Source: Axinella damicornis
Taxonomy: Eukaryota; Porifera; Demospongiae; Axinellida; Axinellidae
NCBI GenBank assembly: GCA_963931865.1
Contig: OZ007507.1
Span: 3,440,077 to 3,504,076, forward strand
Length of the DNA stretch: 64,000 nt
Direction: 5' to 3'
The notes under the pieces: generated by a model
Database searches by the model: none
What the model was told of the DNA's origin: nothing
The model's input: the letters and a program-made list of their open reading frames with translations, nothing else
Position numbers and translations under genes: made by a program
In this document: positions 33,798-44,533 of the stretch, one piece after another
Numbering within the stretch: the first letter of the stretch is position 1
Layout: each line of letters opens with the position of its first letter

Positions 33798-36700
33798 ATG
33801 GATCCAGAGAAGGGCGAAAAGTACGAGAGGTCGTTGCTACTCCCGCAAGGGGGTTCGCGGCGGCGCACAAGCGGGTGGAAAGTGGTCTTCGTGACACTGG
33901 TTTTGCTGGTGATCGTGGTTGCCATCGGGCTCGGCGTGGGGCTGGGCTTGGGGCTGCACCTAAACAGCCAGTCCTCGCCGAGCTTCAGCGGGACGTACCA
34001 GAGAGCGGCAGTCGCAACAGACGCTGCGAAGTGCTCCCAAGTTGGTGCGGACATACTGAAGAGGAATGGCAGCGCAGTAGATGCTGCCATAGCCAGCTTG
34101 CTGTGCGTCGGCATCGTCAACTTGCACTCCACGGGCATCGGAGGCGGTGGTTTCATGGTTTACTACAACGCGAGTAGTGGAGAGGCTACCGCGTTCGACT
34201 ACAGAGAGTTTGCACCCGCTGCTGCGACCATTGAGCTGTTTGAGAACAGCACAGAGGACGCAACCTTGAGAGGTATGTACAGCAAGGTCATACGAGTAAG
34301 GTCATCAGTAGGCCTGCGCACTGATATAGTTTGTGGTTTGGGTGCACAGATACTTTTCAGTGAGGACCTGCATGGACTACAGCTCAGTACACAATTCACT
34401 GCACAGTACTTCTGTCACTTGTAAGACCTCAATTAAGGTAGGGGGGAGGGGACAGGAGGGTAGTTCTGGACACAGCACTTCAGGCTCTTTATTTTGCAAT
34501 TCTATGGTAAGTGCCCCCTCTCTGAACTTTCTGATGCTGTGCTGTTGTTTGCAAAAACTGCTGCTCGAGAACAAAATTTGGTCCGCGCCCGAAAATCCAC
34601 TACTGTTTGGAAATCCCCTCCCAGGCTTACCTTATAATGCATGCTACCAGCCTGCACGTTACACATACTCTGGTATGCCAGCTATAGTAAGAGTAAGTAG
34701 CTGCACAGTGTCATTAATTTGCAGGTGTAGCAGAGCTAGATAGCTCCATTAACCCTTTACCTACCAATGATGCATATAGCTGTCATGAGACTCAGCTTCA
34801 TCGTGCGACTTGCAGCAATGTCCTCTGGAGATAGGTTCTGCATGAGCAGAAAGGGTGGGACGGGGAGGTGGGTGGGTGCACCCGAAGGGTGTGAACAGCA
34901 TGGCCGCGTCTGACTTAGCCATGAACTGGGCCTAGAAAATAGTGCTCTTACCTTGTATACTGATTTTTCTTCTAGAGTGAGTTACCATTGGCCGAGCATC
35001 TTGATCACATACTCGTTAACGAGTGGGTGTGGTTAGAGTCACGAATGTAGAAAGCATCGCTGTGTGCATTTCTGAAACCGATAGGCTTATCTAGGGTATG
35101 TTAAGTAAATCACAAGCTATAAAGCTGACCTCCAATGTCTACAGTTGGTAAAGAGTTTCTCTTTTGTGATGATGTGATGATGAAGGGTGCAGGTGCTGGC
35201 TAGTGCTCCCCGGGGATCCGAGGATGGACCATACGATGGGAATGTCACTTCCCATTATTGCAAACTTGATAATCTTCCCGGCCCTCCATGCAAAACAGTG
35301 ACACTACCAGCATGAATAATCCATCTTGCCATCAACGAGCAAAATCTTGTACAAAAGTTCTCACTCTGAATTTCAAGTACTCAAGCATGTGTGTACTTAG
35401 TCTCGTTCCCAGATGCTATTCTCCCCGTACCAAGCACCTGGGAATGAGGCTGTTGTGTACTTGCTTCATGCGTGTATTTTGGCATTGGCAGGTGGTCTAG
35501 CAGTGGCCGTGCCAGGGGAGGTCAGGGGGTTTGAGCTGGCCCACCAGAGGCATGGATTCCTGCCATGGAGGGAACTGTTTGAGACAGCTGCCCAGGTGGC
35601 AGACGAAGGCTTTGAAATTTCTCACTCAATCGCTGCTGCCATCAATGTCAGTCGAAATTACATCCTGTCTGGCAACTATTCTGGACTGCAGTGAGTTGAT
35701 TATCAGTGTGTTTCCGGAGCTGCTAAAAATTGCAAACTTCGCCACTCTGGTTAATATCCTCATCCTCCTCCCATTCCTCTCTTTCTCTTTCCTCTTCTCT
35801 CTTTCTCTTTCCTCTTCTCTCTTTCTCTTTCCTCTTCTCTCTCTCTCCTCCTCCTCCCTTCATAGGGAACTCCTTGCCCCAAACAATGTACTCCTGAAAA
35901 AAGGGGACCCAATCAGGCGGCCATCATATGCTCAAACCCTGAGAGCTATCGGAGAGTTTGGCGCTGATTACTTCTACAACAGTAACTTCACAGAGAGCAT
36001 GGTTTCTGAACTACAGCGTGATTACAACAGTGTTGTGACGGTAGAGGACTTTCAAAATTATACCGCAATTGAGAGAGAGGTCGTGACCTCACACTTTGAT
36101 GATCTTGAAGTGATTGGTGTTCCTCCCCCTGCCAGTGGGGCTGTGCTGGGGCTCATCCTCAACATTCTGGACGGTAGGCACCAGGAACTTAGCTTGCCAA
36201 GCAGCTGTGATCATAGCCTCGTTCCCAGACCACTTTCTCTCCTCCCACGTGGCCTGGGAACAAGGCTACTGTGATCGCAGTGTTTTGTGTTGTGACAATC
36301 ATACCTTTCTCTTGTCCGTTCCACAGGCTACAATTTCTCAAGAAATAGTTTTGGGAACCTCTCCTACCACCGCATTGTGGAATCGTTCAAGTTTGCCTAT
36401 GGCCAGAGGCTCAGACTTGGAGACCCAGCGTTCAATGCAACGGTTAATGAGGTGAGGATGCGGTGTGCATGTGTGATGGAAAAGAAACACAATGGACCCA
36501 ACTTGAACTTGAACCATTACTTTTGATTTAGGGTGATATTTTAGTTTACTGCCTACGAACCCAGTTGCCATAGGCGCTCTAATTATGCGTCCTTTCTAAT
36601 TCTGCGTCAAAATTCCAAGTCTCAAGCTGATAATTTCCAGTAATGTGTTGCACTCCGGAGACACCATTCCTGTTGTTGCACCACCCTATTATAACGACAA

Positions 36701-39350
36701 TGCCATGGGCATATGGCTGGCTCGCTCGAAAGCGCACACAGCTAGACTTCCTTCATGGTATGCCTGGTTTGATGGAAATTGAAACTGTAAATCAACAACC
36801 AGCAATGTGCTAGCACTTCACTGTAATCTGTGAAAAATATTTACAGCAAACTTTCCAGTCAGTGAGTGGTATACCAATGAACCACAGTTCCTCTGTTACG
36901 AAACCAACAGGCAATATGACCAGTGGCCCACTCTGGTTCTGGCCGACCTATAGGTCAGAGAGTTACATCCATAATTATCCTAGAGTTAATTCTGTGTCCT
37001 ACAGGTCAGAGAGTTAATTCTGCATCCTACAGGTCAGAGAGTTCATGCTGCGTCAGAGCACAGCTGACGACATGCGATCCAGGATCACAGACAACACTAC
37101 TCATGACCCCAGCTACTACCTGGAGCCGCTCGTCTACTCCCCTCCCTACCTCCATGGTACCTCTCATCTCTGTGTGATCGCCCCTAATGGAGACGCTGTG
37201 GCTGCCACAAGCACCATCAATAACTAGTGAGACTACTGAACCTAGTGACCGTGTTTGTATGTGTAGATGCATGGACACCTCCGCACTCCACCCTCCCCAC
37301 CTCCCACATCCCAACTCTGTCCACCCTCCTTACCCTCCACATCCCCATGGGATGATATCATCCCCACCCTCCACATCCCTCCTCCCCCTCCCCATCCCAC
37401 TCCCCTCTCCTCCCCACCCTCTGCATCCCACCCCCCTCCCTCCCCATCCCACTCACCTATTCTCCCCACCCTCCACATCCCATCTTTCCCACCCTCCACA
37501 TCCCACCCTCCCACCCTCCACATCCCACCCTCCCCACCCTCCACATCCCACCCTCCACATCCCATCCTCCCCACCCTCCACATCCCACCCACCCCACCTT
37601 CCACATCCCACCCTCCCCACCCTCCACATCCCACCCTCCTTCCACTTCCATACTCCTCCCTCCCCGTCATCCATATCCCACCTTCCCTCTCTCCAGTTCC
37701 ACAACCCTCCCCTATCCACACTCTCCCTCCACGTTTCACCCTCCGACCTCCATATCCCCACTCTCCACCCTCCACTCCACAGTTTCGGCAGCCTGATTCG
37801 CTCACCATCAAGTGGCATCATCTTCAATGATGAAATGGATGACTTCAGCTTGCCATTCAGGAACAACTCAGATGACCTTCCTCCCTCACAGCCAAACTTC
37901 CTTCACCCGCGCAAGAGACCCCAGTCGTCCATTTCACCCACCATCATCCTTAATGGGACAGAGGTCAAGATGATCGTGGGGGCATCTGGGGGGTCCAAGA
38001 TCACCACAGCTGTGGCACAGGTATGGTGTACATTGCATTGCGGGGGCATCTGGGGGGTCCAAGATCACCACAGCTGTGGCACAGGTATGGTGTACATTGC
38101 ATCGTGGGGGCATCTGGGGGGTCCAAGATCACCACAGCTGTGGCACAGGTATGGTGTACATTGCATCGTGGGGGCATCTGGGGGGTCCAAGATCACCACA
38201 GCTGTGGCACAGGTATGGTGTACATTGCATCGTGGGGGCATCTGGGGGGTCCAAGATCACCACAGCTGTGGCACAGGTATGGTGTACATTGCATCGTGGG
38301 GGCATCTGGGGGGTCCAAGATCACCACAGCTGTGGCACAGGTATGGTGTACATTGCATCGCAGGGGCATCTGGGGGGTCCAAGATCACCACAGCTATGGC
38401 ACATGTATGGTGTACATTGTATCGCGGGGGCATCTGGGGGGTCCAAGATCACCATGCACAGCTGTGGCACAGGCATGGTGTACATATTGCAGAAACTAAT
38501 GATTACCCCGTGCGCATGTGCACAGCAGGGGTTAAGTGATCGGTTTGTGTCCCGTCTGTCTGTCTGTCTGTCTGTGGACACAAAAATCAGCAGTTTGAGC
38601 AGTGAAGGCCTTGTTGAAGGCTTAGTGTCAGAATTCAGAAAACACTAGCACCTACAGAACTCACAGACCAGAGATCCACTCGAGAGGCTGAGAAAAGTGC
38701 TGCATAAAAGTTGTGTTTCTAATTTATACAACTTCACACCCTGTTTCTAACATTACTGCTACAACTTACGGTATCACATTCTGCATGCTGACATCGCCTA
38801 GGTACATGCCGTATTAATAACAGTGGTAGGCCTGCAAGTCTAAGTAGCGCACGGGGTACCACTGAGCACCTCTAGTTTGGTGTGAAGCCAATAACCAAGG
38901 CCTGTACTGTTTGATTTGTGGCAATAGAGTTTCCATATTAAGTTTATGAACTGAGAATCGTATGTGGATGTTGCAGTATACGTGATATATCCCCCCCCCC
39001 CCGACATGGTACACCCATGGTAGTGGCTACATTATGCTGTTACCCTCATCCTTCACCGGCATCACGCACACCACCCCAACATGCCCACCCAGGTAATACT
39101 AGATGTGTTGGACTTTGGCAAGCCCCTGAGTGACTCTATCCCGTACCCACGTCTCCATCATCAGCTCTACCCTAATGAAGTCCACATAGAGAAAGACTTT
39201 CCACGAGATTTGGTTGCCGGGCTGGAGGAAAGGGGCCACCGTGTTAAAGTGTCAACTAGCTCTGCTGTAGTGCAGGGGATCTATGTAGATGGCCAAGGGA
39301 TACATGCGACCTCTGACCCCCGAAAGGGAGGAGCACCTGATGGGTTCTAA
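33798..39350 (+). CDS. GGT: Gamma-glutamyltransferase (GGT)
   Basis: Seven exons: 33798-34272, 35492-35690, 35866-36173, 36327-36451, 37033-37226, 37783-38020 and 39093-39350. All junctions keep phase and give 598 aa, full length for the family. It is a type II membrane protein: cytosolic residues 1-33, anchor [20 protein letters not shown], then the extracellular enzyme. Family features in order: [69 protein letters not shown] (the Thr is expected to be the autocleavage and catalytic nucleophile), [20 protein letters not shown] and the C-terminal [12 protein letters not shown]. It starts extracellular glutathione breakdown by transferring or hydrolysing the gamma-glutamyl group. Which vertebrate paralogue it matches best is not decided. 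Confidence 0.92.
34273..35491 (+). other. Intron 1 of GGT
   Basis: TTAACCCTTTACCTACCAAT at 34749 looks like a single piggyBac-type end related to the units at 24.3 kb; no partner end was found. A small palindromic MITE lies at 35398-35451. No nested exon. Confidence 0.45.
35398..35451. repeat. Minimal palindromic MITE
   Basis: TAGTCTCGTTCCCAGATGCT ... GCACCTGGGAATGAGGCTG. It lies about 40 bp before the acceptor of GGT exon 2. Confidence 0.65.
35766..35860. repeat. Pyrimidine tandem repeat before GGT exon 3
   Basis: Repeats of CTCTTTCTCTTTCCTCTTCT form an expanded polypyrimidine tract directly before the exon 3 acceptor (exon starts 35866). Confidence 0.85.
36214..36268. repeat. Minimal palindromic MITE
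   Basis: TAGCCTCGTTCCCAGACC ... GGCCTGGGAACAAGGCTA in GGT intron 3, 58 bp before the next exon. Confidence 0.75.
37270..37782. repeat. C-rich CCCTCCACATCC repeat in GGT intron 5
   Basis: About 500 bp of CACCCTCCACATCCCA-type units running up to the acceptor of the exon that starts at 37783. Long ORFs across it (Pro/His/Ser on +, Gly/Trp/Met on -) are artefacts. Confidence 0.9.
38021..38490. repeat. 64-bp minisatellite made of exon end plus splice donor
   Basis: Directly after GGT exon 6, about seven more copies of a 64-bp unit follow. Each copy contains the last roughly 43 coding bases (GGGGCATCTGGGGGGTCCAA onward to GTGGCACAG) and the donor GTATGG plus 15 intron bases. Junctions recur at 38084, 38148, 38212, 38276 and onward. 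Only the first copy joins the coding frame normally. All three frames are open, giving misleading ORFs of up to 450 codons. Confidence 0.9.
38491..39092 (+). other. Rest of GGT intron 6
   Basis: A (TGTC)n run at about 38554-38575 and a C-run at about 38990-39002. Otherwise featureless. The terminal exon acceptor CCCACCCAG precedes 39093. Confidence 0.5.
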
Positions 39351-39460
39351 ACTCAGATCACTTGTATTATTGTTGGAGTTTGTGAGCTTTGGCCTTTCAA
39401 TCTGCACAGATTTGTTCATTTTTGTAAGAGAAAGATTTTTGAATGATGGAGAAAAATTCA

Positions 39461-40930
39461 TCACCAATTAATCAACGTCCATATTGCCAGACAGATGTTC
39501 AGTCCCAAAAGAATGCTACCACATATGAGAATGCAGTTGCAAATCTGTCTCCGGTGTTTCGGATTTGGGATCAACCCCTCAAAACACAATTCAATCAGGA
39601 CGGTAAGGGCCCATTGGCCATCCAGGAAGTACGCTGGGACCATGTTCAGGAGAGCTAGAGCACTAGAGAGGGAGGCAATGTACATGCAGAGGGTCTGTAG
39701 TAGGTCCGGGAGCCACAGTGGACAGTAGGGGCTATTTGGGAGGTAGCCGGTGATGCTGACAGCATACGGCAGGCCCCGTGGGTCACCCAAAAATAAAACA
39801 TCTTTGCCTTCAGTGTGAGATATCCTAACAAGCCTAGTTGTGGATGAAATTGCCGGATATACACAGGCATAGTCAGCGACTCCCTTGCAATCCCTTGGAT
39901 TGAAGCATGTCTCTCGAGAAGTAACAGCACGAGCGGTCAGGCACTTGAAAGCACTCGGTCTTCCTTTGCCATACATAACATGGAAACAGATATCAGACTG
40001 TGAGTCTCTGTCGCAGCACTCTCTTATCCCGTCCTCCGCCAGAGTAGTCTGGTTGAGGGAGAAACTCAGGTGTCTCTCCAGCAGGTCCAGAGACACACAG
40101 TAACCAGGTTGTGGGGACGACCCAACCTTCTCAATACAGCTGTACCACTCCCCACTGCTGTAGACAGGACAGGAGTTCATTGAGGTTATGACTCCCCCCG
40201 GGTTGAGCTTGCCGACGAGTACACTGTCCCTTGGCACAGAAGTGACCACGGTCCCAATTCCGGTGGTGTAGAACGGGGCCAGGGAGAGGGGAAGGCTCCA
40301 TACAAGCAGAAGGGCACACAAAACCAGTATGACATTGTGCCACACTCCGGCACAGTAAATTCTTAACTGTCTCCTAGGAGATATCACACTCAGGTGATCC
40401 GAATGCAGGTCAACAAAGGCTCCAGGATAGAGAAACAACATGAAGACACCAAAACCATTAACTCTGACTTGCTCAGTTGATGCCGCCAGTGCATGCCCAA
40501 CCTCGTGAAAAACCGTACAGATCACCAGTGTCAATAAATAGTAGGCAATGTCGTTCCAGGGGAGGTTAACGCCAGGCATGACCGGGGTCAAAACTGGTTG
40601 GGAGGAGTCTGAGACGGTGGCAAACAGTGTCTGGTACAAGGTGAAGGAGAGGACCACCACCGAAGCGAGCATCAGAGCCACACCAATGAATGCCCCCAGG
40701 CCAAACCAGAACCTGCAAGCCGGCTTGTTGTAGTTTCCGATGGAATGAAAGAATCTGTTGAATCTGGTTGTGTAGAACCGCACGTGCGCAAAGGACACCG
40801 ACACTCCCCATTCATCCAAGTTCTGTTGGTAATTTGACTTGCAGGGACGGTGCTTCCGCATGGTCCTGTCAACCACAAACAGGACAAACCAGAAACTCAC
40901 CACCACTCCAAGTGTTTCCAGCAGGGGCAT
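39461..40930 (-). CDS. MBTPS2: Site-2 protease (intramembrane metalloprotease)
   Basis: A single uninterrupted 489-aa ORF from ATG to stop. S2P cleaves membrane-bound transcription factors (SREBP, ATF6) inside the Golgi membrane after site-1 protease. Seen here: several hydrophobic segments, the zinc motif HEVGH at residues 142-146 within CTVFHEVGHALAA, a Cys-rich luminal loop (about residues 255-375, including YSCIEKVGSSPQPGYC), and the second active-site block NMVPAYFLDGQ near residue 430. Length is close to the usual animal S2P (about 520). It has no intron while its neighbours are intron-rich, so an old retrocopy that replaced the parent, or simple intron loss, is possible. It converges with GGT (stops 110 bp apart). 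Confidence 0.93.
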   Translation of the reverse strand: MPLLETLGVVVSFWFVLFVVDRTMRKHRPCKSNYQQNLDEWGVSVSFAHVRFYTTRFNRFFHSIGNYNKPACRFWFGLGAFIGVALMLASVVVLSFTLYQTLFATVSDSSQPVLTPVMPGVNLPWNDIAYYLLTLVICTVFHEVGHALAASTEQVRVNGFGVFMLFLYPGAFVDLHSDHLSVISPRRQLRIYCAGVWHNVILVLCALLLVWSLPLSLAPFYTTGIGTVVTSVPRDSVLVGKLNPGGVITSMNSCPVYSSGEWYSCIEKVGSSPQPGYCVSLDLLERHLSFSLNQTTLAEDGIRECCDRDSQSDICFHVMYGKGRPSAFKCLTARAVTSRETCFNPRDCKGVADYACVYPAISSTTRLVRISHTEGKDVLFLGDPRGLPYAVSITGYLPNSPYCPLWLPDLLQTLCMYIASLSSALALLNMVPAYFLDGQWALTVLIELCFEGLIPNPKHRRQICNCILICGSILLGLNICLAIWTLINW

Positions 40931-41244
40931 GGTGGCTTGTTAAGCAGGTCTTTTCACAAATCCTGTGGAGGGGACACTTTGCAGATCCACAGTTCAATCT
41001 CTTGGGACAGTTCCATATTCGATCACGGATCAGCAAGGCATGCAACTGCACTGCTCCACGTCAGTTCGTGCATAGCACATTACGTAATTTTTTTATTGTC
41101 CACAAAAGGGGCGGGGTGCGTGAGATGTACACAAACCGATCTACATGTATGGGTACAACTTTCTAAAGCATGTTCATCACGATCAGACACGGAGGTAAGT
41201 AGTATGGTGTGCATGAATCCATAGATAGCTGCATTTCTGTGCAG
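40931..41244. promoter_or_regulatory. Divergent intergenic region, S2P / gene I
   Basis: Between the S2P start and the first firm exon of the plus-strand gene. A GGGGCGGGG Sp1-like box (about 41107-41115) and an ACGTAA-type site are present. A possible non-coding or short first exon ends at the strong donor GGAG|GTAAGT (41194). Confidence 0.35.
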
Positions 41245-41420
41245 TTACTGAAGTCTGCACAAACACTAGCTGACGACCAGAAGCTGTTCAACCCTGACTG
41301 TGCCCTGAGGCTACTGGCAGACAACATCAGAAAGAGATGTCACTGCCCTGCACACGGTAAGTATGATGATTCCTCTTCTCCTGTGATGATTGGTTAGCAT
41401 CCTCCTCCCCCTCCTCGGAG

Positions 41421-41478
<58 letters not shown>

Positions 41479-44400
41479 ACACACAGCTGCAATTGCATTG
41501 GCAGATGACAGTCTGGCCATCATCCTACTCCAAGAACACTCCATGGAGAATGCTTCCTCCCTCTTCACCGATAGAGGAACATACATCCTGCTGGCAGTGG
41601 AGAGTATGTCACCACACCAGTCTCATTCCCAGGCTCACACGGCCTGGGAACTAGGCTACACCACACCCATCCTGATTTGATAACTCATTGCAGAGGAGGT
41701 TTTAATGCAGGTCCTTGGTGCAAAGGGGGATGGTGATAACAACATCACTTGAATTATCATAAATGGCATTGGAAGGGCAAAGGTGCGTGCGCCTTCCTTG
41801 GTCATGGTCCCAGACCCAACCAACCCAGCACAGATCGCATTTAGTATCCCACGTTATACTGGAAGCTATAGACGTGCTGGATGAAAGGTCTGGGAATGAG
41901 ACTACACCACCCTTTAGCAGAATACCTAGATTCAAACCCAGGTCTGAGCCTGAGCTGAGCACTAGAGATCTCATTCTACCAGTTCACCACCGTCACCCCT
42001 ACTCCCTCCCTTCTCCAATATAGTTTTACTCCAGTAGCTGAGCACCTAGTTCCTTGATTGTACGATATGAACTCTTTATCTCAACTGCAGGGAGAGAGGG
42101 AGGTCCTCCAAAGTACACGGCACTGCTGGATGATATTGAACCAGAACTAGCAGGTGGGTAGCCTTGTTCTAGCAACTGTATTATGTGGTAGTACTAGTGC
42201 GTGATGTCCAAGCATCTTCCAGAAACGTTTCTGGAAACATACACTTAATGTAGCATCGTTCCCTGGCTCAGCCTTCCACACCTCCAGCTTTCCGTTTTTG
42301 CATACTGGAAGCGATCAAAAGCTGGAGGTGTGGAAGGCCTGGGAATGAGGCTACACTTAAGGTAGTAAACATGGGTACCGCGATCTCCGAAACCAAGTTG
42401 ATGGATAAATGGGCAGCATCAAAGCGTACACAAGTTTCAGCAATACTTTGCATCAAACTGCTCCCTCTGCTTGAAAATGCCCTAAAACTCAATTTTAAGG
42501 CCCTCTACGAAACTGAAAATTTGGACCCTCTCCAAGGCCCCACCCACACTCTGACCCCATCATCAATACACACACAAAACAGGCCCCAAAACTACGGATG
42601 GATTTACCACCTGCTCTCCTCACTTGCAGGCTACAGCCCAAAACTCACTGCCACCCTCAAAAACAGAGGTTTGGCTACCCTAGGCTTTCAAAAAAAATTC
42701 CACGCACACCAACTAAAACCGACTCAAGCCAAGGCCAGTTTCCAAAAGGTCAACCTACCCCCTGCAAAACTAGGGATGCTTTTCCACGTTCACCTCTCGG
42801 TTACCGAGTTTTGGCCACACATCTACTCCCTCTCACCAGCCCAGTCCAGCTACCAAACCAGCCAAATTCGCCCTAACACGAAAATGGGCGGGGCCTGTAA
42901 TGCCGAAAGGTCAACTCTCTAGAGTACCTTGGCCAGGGAGCTGTCGGAGGCTGTTCACTTTCCAGGCTGTTCTTCGGCCACTTCAGCAGACCCACAAACA
43001 TTCCTGCTCACTCCACCTAGCTATTCACACACAGATAGCCCATCGCCACATTCAATCAGCTAGAATAGCTTCTTACTTAAAAAAAAAAAAAAAGAAAAAA
43101 AAAAGAGTGTTCAAACAAATCTTCAAAGTACCGCACGGCCACATCAGAGTACCGATTTGAAACTCGAAAGGGCCGCTAGCCGCATCAAAGAGAGAAGCCC
43201 CCCTTGTTTATTCCGGTTGCCGCCATGGGAAAACGTAAACAGATGAATAACTCTAAATAACCGTATGCAAGTGACGTCATCTCATTAATTATTCATGAGC
43301 AAAATTGCGCGATTTCGCCGATGCCGTGCTTCCTACCTTAATGCCTGCACTGGACTAATATGCCTTAACTCGCTTGACCACACCCTTAATGATATCTTTG
43401 TACCTCCAGTTATTGTTCACTTGCCGAATGCAAAATGGCGGGGGGGGGGGGGGGGGGGTTGACATTGGTTGTCTACAGTTTTAACAGAGTAATTGTGTCA
43501 AAATGGATAAATGTACGGAATATTTTACGCAACCTTGTCACTACTGCAGCCACCTGCTTAGACCAAGAGAGGTCTTCACTGATGATGACAGCGAAATATT
43601 TGAATTCTTCAACTGGATGCCCGTATTTCTCAGAACCGCAGGGTGAGGCTGATTTGGCAGCGCAGTGGATGCTTCACGCCTGCATGTGCACATCTGCTTG
43701 TACATTCATGGGCAGTGTAAGCGGAGTAGCCGATTACCTGCGCAAAGTGCGGAAAGGTTTTGTCGGTGGTAGACTAGCTGGCATATGGGACCCTCCACTG
43801 CTAAAGGATCAACAGGCTTCACAGTTCTAAGGATATGCTACAAACGCTGGAGTGTGTCCGGTGGGCTGTTGATGAACAGAATGATAGAAGTGTATTACAC
43901 TAACTCAGACCCAAAGCGTGTTTGCCTGTAGTCTCAGCCCCAGACCCAAACCAACCCCAGCGTGGATCGCTTCCAGTACTATCGTTCCAGTATCACGCGT
44001 GTGATACTGGAAGCGATCCGCACTGGGGTTGGTTTGGGTCTGGGGCTAGCTGAGCAAGTTTGCCTGTTACTAGCTCTTGCTATGTAAACAGTACAAGTGT
44101 ATGTCCACAGGAATCACACAGCCAGCTAGTATTGGAGACTACTATAGTTTATCACAATCACGTTTTGTTTGACTCAGTATGTAGTCTCGTTCCCAGTCCC
44201 ACACCCAGCTTTTCGTCGCTTGCAGTACGATAAAGCGTACTGCAAGCTGGGCGTGGGACTGGGAACGAGGCTACTCCGTATGTGTGCCTACATGTACTGG
44301 GCTCGTTCCCAGTCGGTCTCGGGATGAGACTATACATGTACAGCAGTATACATCCCACAACCATGCACACATAACCATACACAGCCAAGCTGGAGGCTCT

Positions 44401-44533
44401 CTCCAACCCGAAGGCGAGTGACCCCAGAGTGAAGTGCCTGTCCAAGAGCAGCAAGAGGGTGCCCAAGCCCTCCATCCCAGCTTCCTCAAAGAACAAGAGG
44501 ACAAACAGTAGCACAAAACACAGAGCAAAGTAG
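41245..44533 (+). CDS. Uncharacterised multi-exon gene I (5' end unresolved)
   Basis: Five linked exons: 41245-41356, 41487-41603, 41694-41732, 42091-42153 and 44385-44533. They keep one frame for 159 codons to a stop. The protein has an acidic, helical-looking part (LLKSAQTLADDQKLFNPDCA, RKRCHCPAH, SLAIILLQEHSMENASS, YTALLDDIEPELAAKLEAL) and then a strongly basic Ser/Lys tail (SKSSKRVPKPSIPASSKNKR). I do not recognise the family. No in-frame ATG exon was found upstream: the small ATG exon at 41170-41194 is in the wrong phase, so it may be untranslated. The last intron (2.2 kb) holds MITEs and another promoter-like block. Confidence 0.5.
41421..41486. repeat. Poly-C and (CA)n acceptor tract
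   Basis: About 42 C residues followed by (AC)n and CAG form the acceptor tract of gene I exon 41487-41603. Confidence 0.85.
41617..41659. repeat. Minimal palindromic MITE
   Basis: CAGTCTCATTCCCAGGCTC followed by CGGCCTGGGAACTAGGCTA, 35 bp before a 39-nt exon of gene I. Confidence 0.65.
41801..41904. repeat. Short palindromic MITE
   Basis: TCATGGTCCCAGACCCAACC ... GGTCTGGGAATGAGACTA with the CAGCACAGATCGC core of the 12737 subfamily. Confidence 0.7.
41930..42000 (-). repeat. Degenerate tRNA-like (SINE) sequence
   Basis: The minus strand reads GGTGGTGAACTGGTAGAATG (A-box-like), then CCTGGGTTTGAATCTAGG (B-box-like). Too diverged for a tRNA gene. Confidence 0.35.
42251..42353. repeat. Short palindromic MITE
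   Basis: TAGCATCGTTCCCTGGCTC ... GGCCTGGGAATGAGGCTA with inner CCTTCCACACCTCCAGCTTT and its complement, the same core as 62959-63050. Confidence 0.8.
42354..43199. other. Intronic stretch with an unassigned 183-codon ORF
   Basis: A plus-strand frame at 42371-42922 (starts MGTAISETKLMDKWAASKRT) has balanced composition but no recognised domain. It ends before an A-rich tract (about 43077-43104). It may be a mobile-element fragment; the poly-A tract would suit a retroposed copy. Confidence 0.3.
43200..43440 (+). promoter_or_regulatory. Promoter-like block inside gene I
   Basis: Contains GCCGCCATGGG (43219-43229, YY1-like on the reverse strand), a perfect CRE TGACGTCA (43272-43279) and CAAAATGGCGG (about 43431-43441, YY1-like) just before a G-run. 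The set resembles the promoter block at 2048-2092 and precedes a good coding start at 43503. Confidence 0.4.
43503..43642 (+). CDS. Candidate first coding exon of a nested gene
   Basis: An ATG at 43503 (context AAAATGG) opens MDKCTEYFTQPCHYCSHLLR and continues FTDDDSEIFEFFNWMPVFLR to a donor GCAGG|GTGAGG (phase 2). The Cys/His spacing (CxxxxxxxCxxC) could bind metal, but I recognise no family. It cannot join the 44385 exon of gene I in that exon's main frame. The overlapping longer frame (43435-43830) starts in a G-run and looks less natural. Confidence 0.3.
43929..44048. repeat. Short palindromic MITE
   Basis: TAGTCTCAGCCCCAGACCCA ... TGGGTCTGGGGCTA with long inner arms (CAACCCCAGCGTGGATCGCT / AGCGATCCGCACTGGGGTTG). 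The stem is well preserved. Confidence 0.8.
44182..44273. repeat. Short palindromic MITE
   Basis: TAGTCTCGTTCCCAGTCCCA ... TGGGACTGGGAACGAGGCTA with the CCCAGCTTTTCGTCGCTTGC core. Near relative of 17306-17396. A second decayed copy (GCTCGTTCCCAGTC ... GGGATGAGACTA) lies at 44301-44333. Confidence 0.8.

Noticed and set aside
37187..38539. 450-codon plus-strand ORF (and 158- and 190-codon overlapping ORFs)
   Set aside because: It runs through the C-rich repeat and the 64-bp minisatellite, so all frames stay open by repetition. Only 37783-38020 inside it is coding, as GGT exon 6.
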